Source: Oscillospiraceae bacterium
Lineage (GTDB): Bacteria; Bacillota; Clostridia; Oscillospirales; Acutalibacteraceae
Assembly: GCA_031270785.1 (NCBI GenBank)
Contig: JAISWM010000037.1
Location: 1-12,228 of the forward strand
DNA: 12,228 nucleotides
Direction: 5' to 3'
The notes beneath the pieces are model-generated. The model did no database searches, was not told where the DNA came from, and was given only the letters and a program-made list of their open reading frames with translations. Made by a program: the position numbers and the translations under genes. Positions 6,830 to 12,174 of the stretch are shown here, piece by piece; positions within the stretch are counted from its first letter, which is position 1, and each line of letters begins with the position of its first letter.

Positions 6830-6906
6830 TTCTTTTTTTCCCCCCGAGAATCAGCGGGGGGGGAGAAACGCAAATAATATCACGTTTTTTAATGGTTTTT
6901 GCTATA
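6830..6906 (+). repeat. B-like element, plus orientation
   Basis: A hairpin segment (TTCCCCCCCGAGAATC then AGCGGGGGGGG) is followed by a diverged spacer ending in TTTTTAATGGTTTTTGCTAT. The order hairpin, spacer, then TTTTTxCTATA matches the element at 669-737. Confidence 0.6.
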
Positions 6907-7067
6907 CACTTGCCCAGCCTAAACAAAAATTCGATGAATTCACAATTATTTTGAGTATTTTAATATAAATTCAATAGTTTTGCAATAATTTTTGCCAAAT
7001 CATTTTATTTACATTTATTTATATGATAAAATTAATGCTAATTAAGTTTTAAAGGAGAAATAAAAAC

Positions 7068-7754
7068 ATGAGATTTAAAAAAAATATAATTATAGCAGCA
7101 ATAGCAATGGCAATAGTTTGCTGTATAACGCCTGCCGCAGAGGGTGGCGGTCCCATAGTTTATTCCACTGCAAGAGCTTGTTTAAATAGTCACCCCTGCC
7201 TATGCGATAACGAAAAAACTGTTTTTGAAAGAATTGAAGTATTAGAGATTAGTATTGAAGCTAGTACCGACCCTGGGAATTTTTTCTGCCTTGAACCTGG
7301 TGTATATGGAATAGGTTATGGCCCGTTCATGGGGTATAGTGTGTGGTGTGGTGGCGAAAATCCAAAACAAATTTGTTTTTTTCGGGCAGGTAAGAATACC
7401 GGTTCTGATGAAGGAATGAGGGTTTTAGCAAGTTTATATGCGGGGCGACCCAACGACCGACATGAAAATTACGTCCATACTGAAAGTATTCTCGAATTTT
7501 TGGATTGGTGTGCCCGCAACAATAAAAAAATATGTATCCATCTCGCGTGTAAAGATGTTGATATTGAAAAGCTCACACCGCTTGCTGCAAGGGGTGAAAG
7601 TCTTGGTATGACGTTCGTTGCAAATGTTGAAAGTTTTAGTATAGCACCCGCTTCAAAGCTCACACCGCCCGCTGCAAGTGGTGAAAGTCTTGGTATAACG
7701 TTCGTTGCACATGTTGAAAGTTTTAGTATAGCACTCACTAGAATGCGTGGGTGA
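7068..7754 (+). CDS. Small secreted Cys-rich protein with duplicated C-terminal repeat
   Basis: The family is not recognised. ATG at 7068 has AAAGGAG 10 nt upstream. The first 25 residues are a signal peptide (MRFKKNIIIAAIAMAIVCCI, then TPAAEGG). The two Cys residues near its end do not fit a lipobox well, so secretion is likelier than lipidation. The mature part has nine cysteines (38, 44, 46, 74, 94, 103, 148, 156, 161), suggesting disulfides or metal binding. A Gly/aromatic-rich centre (GVYGIGYGPFMGYSVWCGG, 78-96) precedes a segment with DWCARNNKKICIHLACKD (146-163). The last 60 residues are two copies of a 29-residue unit (KLTPxAAxGESLG, then TFVAxVESFSIA). It stands alone between repeats and the convergent rmuC. 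Confidence 0.8.
   Translation: MRFKKNIIIAAIAMAIVCCITPAAEGGGPIVYSTARACLNSHPCLCDNEKTVFERIEVLEISIEASTDPGNFFCLEPGVYGIGYGPFMGYSVWCGGENPKQICFFRAGKNTGSDEGMRVLASLYAGRPNDRHENYVHTESILEFLDWCARNNKKICIHLACKDVDIEKLTPLAARGESLGMTFVANVESFSIAPASKLTPPAASGESLGITFVAHVESFSIALTRMRG
7571..7744 (+). repeat. 87-bp direct duplication at the end of the secreted protein gene
   Basis: The unit beginning GCTCACACCG at 7571 starts again at 7658. The two 87-bp copies differ at only a handful of positions and stay in frame (29 codons each). This indicates a recent tandem duplication. Confidence 0.85.
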
Positions 7755-7782
7755 AAAAATGTTCATTCAACCCTCGAACATT
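7754..7782 (-). terminator. Intrinsic terminator of rmuC
   Basis: Read on the minus strand, AATGTTC (7782-7776), an 11-nt loop and GAACATT (7764-7758) are followed directly by a T run (7759-7754). The stem is AT-rich but 7 bp and perfect. It overlaps the rmuC stop codon (7783-7781) and fills the 26-bp gap to the convergent secreted-protein gene. In the plus direction the stem lacks a T tract. Confidence 0.65.
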
Positions 7783-9202
7783 ACAAAATTAAATTACCGT
7801 GATCATTCGTATCTTCCGGAGTAAGCGAATTGGCATCTGATGTTTCGAGAATTTCTACTTCTTTTAATGCACGGTTTATTTGCCGTGTGCGCACACCGAC
7901 AATTTTTTCTATCGTTTCGTCCACAGTCTGTAATTGTTTATGCGCGGTGTCAAGCAATTTTCCGAACTCGTTAAATTGCTTTTTGACTAAACGGAGCGTA
8001 TCCCACACTTCCTGTGAACGCTGTTCAATTGCAAGCGTCTTGAATCCCATTTGCAAAGAAGCAAGGAACGCCGACAGCGTAGTCGCACCTACCGCAGTGA
8101 CTTTATACTTGTCGCGTAACTCCTCAAACAAAGCGGCGTTTTGCACAACTTCGGCGTAAAGTCCCTCGGTTGGCAGAAACATTAATGCAAAGTCAGTTGT
8201 TTTCGGAGGTACAATGTACTTATTATGGATATCTTTAGCAAATGTACGAATTTTTGTAGCGAGTGAACGCCGCACTTCGTCGATTGTGGATTTGTCTTGT
8301 GCGTCAAGCAGACGGTTATAATCCTCAATCGGGAACTTGCTGTCAATCGGTAGTAAAAGCGGAGCATCACCATTGCCGGGAAGTTTGATAACAAATTCCA
8401 CACGCTTGCCGCTTGCTATTTCCACGTTTATATCGTATTGGTTCGGAGCGAGAATATCAGAAAGCAATTTTTCAAGACGAACCTCGCCGTATGTGCCACG
8501 TTCTTTTACATTCGTAAGAGCGTTTTTCAGTGATTTCGCATCAGCGGCGAGGTTTTTCATCTCGCCTAACCCCTGCTGAACGCTGTCAAGCTGTTTACCG
8601 ACCAGCTCAAACGACTGCGCAAGACGAGCTTCGAGAGTTTTTTGCAATTTTTCGTCCACCACGCCTTGCATCTGTTCGAGCCGTTTTTCGTTGCTTTCTT
8701 GCAAAGCTTTCATCTTGTTTTCAAGCGTGGCGTTCACCTTTTCGGCATTATCGGCATTGGCTCGCTGCACAGAGGAAAGACGACTGTCTACCTGTTCCCC
8801 GAAAGCGTGAAATTGTTTGTTTTGCTCTTCACGGCTCGCCCGCAGCGCGGTAGTTACGGTTGTGTTAATTCGCTCATTACTTTCCGTGCTTGCTTTTTGA
8901 ATAACCGTTAGCTGCGTTTCCATTTGTCGCTGAAACTCAGCGAGTTGGCGGTTTACCTCTTCGCGGTTTACCGATAACGTTTCTTGAACACTTTTTTGAA
9001 TCACGCCAAAACGTTCAAATTGCTCGGTCGTTCCACTTGAAATTTGTTTTTGAACGCATTCGCGCTGTTCATCGGCGGTGTGTTTCAGTAATGCGGTGAT
9101 TTCGCCTATATCAAACTTTTTTCTGCTAATCATTTGCAAAGCAAAGATTACCGCTAATAAAACGATAATAATAACGCCGATTGTCAATAACGCAGCATTC
9201 AT
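7781..9202 (-). CDS. rmuC: DNA recombination protein RmuC
   Basis: Family with a predicted nuclease-like core. In E. coli loss of rmuC raises inversion at short inverted repeats, so it is thought to limit rearrangement. ATG at 9202 has AGAGG 7 nt upstream. The 473 residues comprise an N-terminal membrane helix (about 4-24), a long coiled coil (about 40-225, Gln/Glu/Asn-rich) and the RmuC domain (about 225-440). Visible signatures are LTNVKERGTYGEVRLEKLL (229-247), LPIDSKFPIEDY (284-295) and FLPTEGLYAEV (342-352). The gene is clearly GC-richer than ispE or htrA (individual lines 45-53% against 20-35%), suggesting different ancestry. It is a single gene closed by its own terminator. Its presence amid many inverted repeats is suggestive, but a link is only inference. 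Confidence 0.93.
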   Translation of the reverse strand: MNAALLTIGVIIIVLLAVIFALQMISRKKFDIGEITALLKHTADEQRECVQKQISSGTTEQFERFGVIQKSVQETLSVNREEVNRQLAEFQRQMETQLTVIQKASTESNERINTTVTTALRASREEQNKQFHAFGEQVDSRLSSVQRANADNAEKVNATLENKMKALQESNEKRLEQMQGVVDEKLQKTLEARLAQSFELVGKQLDSVQQGLGEMKNLAADAKSLKNALTNVKERGTYGEVRLEKLLSDILAPNQYDINVEIASGKRVEFVIKLPGNGDAPLLLPIDSKFPIEDYNRLLDAQDKSTIDEVRRSLATKIRTFAKDIHNKYIVPPKTTDFALMFLPTEGLYAEVVQNAALFEELRDKYKVTAVGATTLSAFLASLQMGFKTLAIEQRSQEVWDTLRLVKKQFNEFGKLLDTAHKQLQTVDETIEKIVGVRTRQINRALKEVEILETSDANSLTPEDTNDHGNLIL

Positions 9203-9291
9203 ATGCCAACCTCTTTACATTTAAAGTTAATTTTGTGGTTTTTTAATCTAATTTAAAGTCTAATTCCCCAACCTTTCAGACTACGTATTCC

Positions 9292-9377
9292 GTAGTGGTC
9301 CAAATTAGTTGAAACTTTTTCTTTCACCCCCGCCTAGGCGGGGGTGAAAGATATTATCAATTAATTTGGATCACTAC
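9292..9377. repeat. A element as an 86-bp near-perfect palindrome
   Basis: The left end GTAGTGGTCCAAATTAGTTG mirrors the right end CAATTAATTTGGATCACTAC. The core is CTTTCACCCCCGCC-TA-GGCGGGGGTGAAAG, a perfect 14-bp stem around a 2-nt centre. Between core and ends the arms are partly mismatched. Confidence 0.85.
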
Positions 9378-9379
9378 CA

Positions 9380-9409
9380 AAATCATTTAGAAACGTAGTA
9401 TTATTTACG
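9380..9409 (+). repeat. E module, copy 2
   Basis: Matches 531-560 at all but one of 30 positions. It is followed, as in copy 1, by a short GC segment and an A element in plus orientation. Confidence 0.8.
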
Positions 9410-9428
9410 TTTTTTCCTCCGCCAAAGG

Positions 9429-9510
9429 TTGTAGGTAAAATTAGTAATATCTTCCCCCACCCATTAGAACGCGGGAGGGAAAAGAATTTCAACTATTTTG
9501 AGACATAGCC
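9429..9510 (+). repeat. A element, plus orientation, diverged hairpin
   Basis: The A5' arm (GTAGGTAAAATTAGTAATATC) and A3' arm (AATTTCAACTATTTTGAGAC) are well kept. The hairpin CTTCCCCCACCCATTAGAAC plus GCGGGAGGGAAAAG has lost part of its pairing. Confidence 0.7.
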
Positions 9511-9520
9511 CGCCGAATGC

Positions 9521-9558
9521 GGGAACAGTAAATCAAACACACACCAATTTTTAATTTA
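9521..9558 (-). repeat. F module, minus orientation
   Basis: Its reverse complement (AATTAAAAATTGGTGTGTGT then TTGATTTACTGTTCCC) matches 10744-10780 over about 37 bp with few differences. Both copies flank ispE, one beyond its 3' end and one upstream, in opposite orientations, so they form an inverted pair about 1.2 kb apart. Confidence 0.75.
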
Positions 9559-9568
9559 GAAATAGTAA

Positions 9569-10570
9569 TTAGAATGGGCTTAATATTTTTACACCGTAAT
9601 CTACCGGTCTGCAAAAAAAAGATTCACTGTACTCTGTTTTAATCTTTTCCAGGCACTTTTTTGCCGTACTTTCCTCATCAAAAATTCCGTAAACAGAAGG
9701 TCCACTGCCACTCATGCAGGCATTTAATGCTTTCATGGACACCATAAATTCTTTTATATAGTCAATCTCTTTTTTTTCTTTATCGGACAAACAATTTTCT
9801 AAATCGTTAAACAGATTTGCAGCGATAATTTTGGTGTCATTTTTATTTATACCAATTAAAATATTATCTATCTTGGTGTTTTCATAGATATAGCTGTTGC
9901 TCTGAAAAAAATTAAATTGTCCGCGTGGTTTTTCCCCGCCGCCAGGTAGGAGAGAATTATAAGAAATCAAACATTTTTCAAAGGCATCATCTACGGCGCT
10001 ATGCAAATCTATTTTCGCATAAGCGTTTTTAGTGGAGATACTAATCCCGGGTTTAACTATCAAAACATAATATTTTGGGCGGCTTTTGATCTTTTCTAAG
10101 TTAGTACCGATACCTGTTGCTCTTGCGGTACCGCCAAAAATAAAAAACGGCACGTCAGCTCCAACGCCTTTGCCGATTTCAGCTAATTGATTAATATTTA
10201 AATTAGTTTCCATCATACTATTTAATCCAAGCAGTACTGCCGCTGCGTTACCGCTTCCGCCGGCAAGGCCTGCACAAACAGGAATATTTTTTTTTATATT
10301 TATATTTATAAAAAAATCATTAACACCTGTATATTTAAAAAATTCAGCAGCGGCTTTATAAGCAGTATTATTTTCCGATTTACAATTTAATTCTTTATCA
10401 CAAAAAACTCCGGTTTTCAAAACATCATTTTTTTCTAAAGTAATAAAATCGCATAGATTTAAAGACTGCATAATCATATCAACATTATGATAGCCATCAT
10501 CTCTTTTGGACAAAACGCTTAAACCCAAGTTTATTTTTGCGCAAGACTGCAGCTTTATTGTTTTTTTCAT
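9569..10570 (-). CDS. ispE: 4-diphosphocytidyl-2-C-methyl-D-erythritol kinase
   Basis: GHMP-family kinase of the MEP isoprenoid pathway that phosphorylates the 2-hydroxyl of CDP-methylerythritol using ATP. The frame opens further upstream (TTG near 10609), but the ATG at 10570 gives the family N-terminus MKKTIKLQSCAKINLGLSVL and has AGGA about 9 nt upstream. Motif 1 is AKINLGL (11-17, Lys12), with DDGYHNVDMIMQSLNL at 24-39. The ATP-binding glycine loop is AGLAGGSGNAAA (100-111). The catalytic Asp139 is in GADVPF, and motif 3 is MSGSGPS (286-292). At 333 residues it exceeds the usual 280-300. The excess lies at about 200-240, where LLPGGGEKPRGQFNFFQSNS (207-226) looks like a surface insertion. 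Flanking genes belong to other pathways, so it is probably transcribed alone. Confidence 0.93.
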   Translation of the reverse strand: MKKTIKLQSCAKINLGLSVLSKRDDGYHNVDMIMQSLNLCDFITLEKNDVLKTGVFCDKELNCKSENNTAYKAAAEFFKYTGVNDFFININIKKNIPVCAGLAGGSGNAAAVLLGLNSMMETNLNINQLAEIGKGVGADVPFFIFGGTARATGIGTNLEKIKSRPKYYVLIVKPGISISTKNAYAKIDLHSAVDDAFEKCLISYNSLLPGGGEKPRGQFNFFQSNSYIYENTKIDNILIGINKNDTKIIAANLFNDLENCLSDKEKKEIDYIKEFMVSMKALNACMSGSGPSVYGIFDEESTAKKCLEKIKTEYSESFFCRPVDYGVKILSPF

Positions 10571-10677
10571 AAGTCTCAATCCTAAAATAAAATACAAATT
10601 TGGGTTCAAATCGAACCTGATACTATTTTTTATAGCTGTTACGATTTAAAAGTCTTCAAAAGTAAATTTATCCGAGT

Positions 10678-10708
10678 ACTTTCTCCCAGCCGTCGGCTGG
10701 GAGAAAGT
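10678..10708. repeat. Perfect 14-bp hairpin
   Basis: ACTTTCTCCCAGCC, loop GTC, GGCTGGGAGAAAGT. The geometry matches the other joints (about 14-bp arms, 3-nt loop), but the stem contains A-T pairs and a different sequence on both arms. Pairing is kept while sequence changes. Confidence 0.85.
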
Positions 10709-10773
10709 TGTAAAAATCAGACGCTTTTCAAGTGAAACAACTATAATTAAAAATCTGATGTGTGTTTGATTTA

Positions 10774-10839
10774 CTTTCCCACGCCGACTCACCGGGAAAG
10801 AGTTACAAGAGTTTATACTTTTTAAATTAAATCACTATA
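10774..10839 (+). repeat. C element, copy 1 (hairpin plus spacer)
   Basis: The hairpin arms CTTTCCC and GGGAAAG enclose ACGCCGACTCACC. The spacer GTTACAAGAGTTTATACTTT then TTAAATTAAATCACTATA follows. It matches 11291-11355 almost throughout. The layout parallels the B elements, ending in ACTATA. Confidence 0.75.
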
Positions 10840-10898
10840 TCAAAATCCAAACAAAACTTGAACATTTTATGATTTTTTCAAATTGTTAATAAATGGTT

Positions 10899-10982
10899 GT
10901 GAGCCAAATTGGTCGGTAATACCTTCCCCGCCGTCTAGCGGAGAAAAAAGAAAAAGTTTCAATTATTTTTGAGACATAACCC
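10899..10982 (+). repeat. A element, plus orientation
   Basis: The A5' arm (GAGCCAAATTGGTCGGTAAT), a shortened hairpin around CCCCGCCGTCTAGCGGAG, and the A3' arm (GTTTCAATTATTTTTGAGAC, then ATAACCC). Confidence 0.7.
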
Positions 10983-11027
10983 AATAAATGACTAAATCAC
11001 CTTAATTATTGACTTTAAGCGATTTTT

Positions 11028-11104
11028 TGGTACGCCTGGAGAGATTCGAACTCCCGGCCTCTTGGTTCGTAGCCAAACACTCTATCCAGCTGAGCTACAG
11101 GCGC
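11028..11104 (-). tRNA. tRNA-Arg (anticodon ACG)
   Basis: Read on the minus strand the gene starts GCGCCTG and ends CAGGCGT-A-CCA, a 7-bp acceptor stem with one G-U pair and an encoded CCA end (11030-11028). The D arm is AGCTCAGCTGGATAGAG. The anticodon loop CTACGAA on a TTGG/CCAA stem puts ACG at 11070-11068, and the T arm contains GGTTCGAATC-like GAGTTCGAATCTC. A34 is normally deaminated to inosine by TadA, allowing CGU, CGC and CGA to be read. A TACAAT on the minus strand (11125-11120) may be its -10, but no clear -35 was found. It stands alone between repeat elements. Confidence 0.96.
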
Positions 11105-11173
11105 AAACACCATTAACGAATTGTATAGCTAATGTCCTTTAAAAATGCCTAATTTTTCCCCATTTTCTTCCCG

Positions 11174-11263
11174 GTTGTAAGCCAAATTAGTTGATAATAT
11201 CTTTTTCCCCCCTGCCCATGGCGAGGGTGAAAGAAGGGATTTCAACTGTTTTGAGACGTGACC
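11174..11263 (+). repeat. A element, plus orientation
   Basis: The A5' arm (GCCAAATTAGTTGATAATAT), the hairpin CCCCCCTGCC-CAT-GGCGAGGG with one mismatch, and the A3' arm (AGGGATTTCAACTGTTTTGA, then GACGTGACC). Close to the copy at 581-668. Confidence 0.8.
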
Positions 11264-11290
11264 AAAATAAAACATACTCATTTGCGCGCT

Positions 11291-11355
11291 CTTTCCCCGC
11301 AGGCTCGCGGGGAAAAAGTTACAAGAGTTTATGTTTTTTAAGTTAAACCACTATA
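11291..11355 (+). repeat. C element, copy 2
   Basis: The hairpin CTTTCCCCGC-AGGCTC-GCGGGGAAAAAG is followed by a spacer (TTACAAGAGTTTATGTTTTT, then TAAGTTAAACCACTATA) nearly identical to that at 10802-10839. The hairpin centre differs completely from copy 1, while the arm ends CTTTCCC and GGGAAA are kept. Confidence 0.8.
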
Positions 11356-11417
11356 CAAAGTCCGGACTAGATAAGCACCGAATTTCATCTGCTCTCTGTT
11401 TTTAACCTTTGAGCTTT

Positions 11418-11720
11418 CTAAAAATCCATATCACTTTCACTCTCCAGCTTCATGTCACCGCCATCAAACCCAGACTCAACAAGGCTTACTAAACTTTTAA
11501 CAGCCTCTTCTTCATCTTTGCCATCGGCAATTATGCGTATGCGTGTTCCGCCAATTATTCCAAGAAACAAAACACCCAACAAACTTTTTGCATTTACTCT
11601 TTTTTCATCTTTTTCAACCCAGATGGTAGATTCAAATTCATTAGCTTTTTTAATAAAAAATGTGGCAGGACGAGCGTGAAGCCCCACCTGATTTTTTACC
11701 TCGACTTCTTCGTCATACAT
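11418..11720 (-). CDS. ptsH: HPr-family phosphocarrier protein
   Basis: Small soluble carrier that takes phosphate from PEP via Enzyme I on His15 and passes it to sugar-specific EIIA proteins. His15 is in QVGLHARPA (11-19), and the HPr-kinase target Ser46 is in VNAKSLLGVLFLGI (42-55), so both PTS transport and CcpA-type catabolite control are possible. ATG at 11720 has GGAGG 8 nt upstream. A further in-frame TTG overlaps that ribosome-binding site and is rejected. At 100 residues it is about 12 longer than typical HPr, the excess being an acidic C-terminal tail (GGDMKLESESDMDF). No Enzyme I or EII gene is adjacent. A Crh-like or other HPr paralogue is less likely because His15 is present. Confidence 0.92.
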   Translation of the reverse strand: MYDEEVEVKNQVGLHARPATFFIKKANEFESTIWVEKDEKRVNAKSLLGVLFLGIIGGTRIRIIADGKDEEEAVKSLVSLVESGFDGGDMKLESESDMDF

Positions 11721-11764
11721 ACAAACTTCCTCCAAACAATTAAGATTTTAAATTTCGATAAATT

Positions 11765-11793
11765 TATATAGCCCCACAGCACACACCCATCAA
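11765..11793 (-). promoter_or_regulatory. Candidate HPr promoter
   Basis: On the minus strand TTGATG (11793-11788), a 17-bp spacer and TATATA (11770-11765). Each hexamer matches the consensus at four of six positions. The predicted leader is about 38 nt. Confidence 0.45.
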
Positions 11794-12054
11794 AACCGAA
11801 ATTTAGGATCTTGTTTTTCATTACCCACGCCATGCGGCGAGTGTAATAAGAACTTTAAAATCCAAAATTTTAATTATGATCAGTATATAAAAAATAACAA
11901 TATCCTAATTCTACATCACAGATATATGTTTAGTCAACAAAAAATCGTTTTTTGGAACGTTTGCCTATACTTATTTTCAAATTATACAAATCAATTGTGC
12001 ATCACGACAACAAAAGCGCCTGAATTTTGTATATGATTACCATTTTATGGTTAT

Positions 12055-12128
12055 GCCTCAAAACGGTTGAAACTTCTTTTTTCTCCTTTACTCGAATCGG
12101 GTGGTGGGCCAAATTAGTTGATAATATT
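12055..12128. repeat. Rearranged and truncated A element
   Basis: A reverse A3' arm (CCTCAAAACGGTTGAAACTT) is joined through a GC segment (CTCGAATCGGGTGGTGGG) not to its expected partner but to a plus-orientation A5' arm (GCCAAATTAGTTGATAATAT). The A5' arm stops at about 12127 before its hairpin, where unrelated sequence begins. Confidence 0.65.
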
Positions 12129-12145
12129 GACATACCAAATAAACC

Positions 12146-12174
12146 TTGCATTTTTGCACCAAGTATGTTATAAT
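12146..12174 (+). promoter_or_regulatory. Strong extended -10 promoter within an inverted repeat
   Basis: TTGCAT (12146-12151), a 17-bp spacer and TATAAT (12169-12174) with TG one base before the -10. Hexamers, spacing and the TATGT preceding the -10 are the same as for the promoter at 5379-5351. It is overlapped by inverted arms ACATAC (12130-12135) and GTATGT (12163-12168), with CTTG and CAAG arms inside, which could be an operator. A TTGACA at 12127-12132 is too far from the -10 to serve it. Confidence 0.7.

Larger units (their letters stand above)
6465..7067. other. Divergent intergenic region with several repeat modules
   Basis: Lies between prfA (-) and the small secreted-protein gene (+). 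From left to right: a reverse B tail (about 6525-6545, TATAATAAAAACCTTTTGAA), a reverse A element (6559-6640), a D module (about 6701-6720), another reverse B tail (6741-6774), and a plus-orientation B-like element with its own hairpin (about 6830-6906). Then comes about 160 bp of AT-rich sequence leading to the ribosome-binding site at 7051-7057. No promoter with two good hexamers could be fixed for either gene. No coding sequence is supported. Confidence 0.65.
9203..9568. other. Intergenic repeat chain between rmuC and ispE
   Basis: Both flanking genes are on the minus strand. It holds a reverse A element that is nearly a perfect palindrome (9292-9377), an E module (9380-9409), a plus-orientation A element (9429-9510), a short hairpin CCCGCCGAATGCGGG (9509-9523) and an F module (9521-9558). 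About 85 bp next to rmuC is repeat-free and should carry its promoter, but no convincing hexamer pair was found. No gene is visible. Confidence 0.7.
10571..11027. other. Intergenic repeat chain between ispE and tRNA-Arg
   Basis: No gene is visible. It holds a perfect 14-bp-stem hairpin (10678-10708), a C-like spacer (about 10709-10757), an F module (10744-10780), a second hairpin (about 10774-10799), a C module (10800-10839), 60 bp of unique AT-rich sequence and an A element (10899-10982). The ispE promoter should lie in the first 100 bp. TATAAA on the minus strand near 10630 is a possible -10 but lacks a partner at normal spacing. Confidence 0.7.
11105..11417. other. Intergenic repeat chain between tRNA-Arg and HPr
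   Basis: No gene is visible. It contains a complete A element (11174-11263) followed by a C element (11291-11355), giving the order A5', hairpin, A3', hairpin, C on the plus strand. The remaining 60 bp before the HPr stop is unique sequence without a T-tailed hairpin, so the HPr terminator is not obvious. Confidence 0.7.
11721..12174. other. Intergenic region upstream of HPr, ending in a truncated A element
   Basis: Contains the HPr leader and promoter, a decayed hairpin (about 11821-11846, TTACCCACGCC-ATG-CGGCGAGTGTAA) with a B/C-like AT-rich tail, about 200 bp of AT-rich sequence with no detectable gene, a rearranged A element (12055-12128), and the promoter of the gene at the right edge. 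Confidence 0.65.

Noticed and set aside
6730..6954. 74-residue plus-strand frame in the prfA-secreted protein gap
   Set aside because: It consists of B modules and a GC hairpin, with no ribosome-binding site and no protein-like character.
7057..7068. Lipoprotein call for the secreted protein
   Set aside because: The Cys-Cys near the end of the signal peptide (residues 18-19) lacks the usual Leu-Ala-Gly/Ser/Ala context before Cys, so a normal signal peptide is preferred.
8530..8853. Plus-strand frames inside rmuC
   Set aside because: They are shadows in the GC-richer rmuC gene, whose minus-strand product has clear family motifs. They have no ribosome-binding sites or recognisable products.
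10571..10609. Upstream TTG start for ispE
   Set aside because: No ribosome-binding site, and the added residues precede the conserved MKK...AKINLGL start, which has AGGA upstream.
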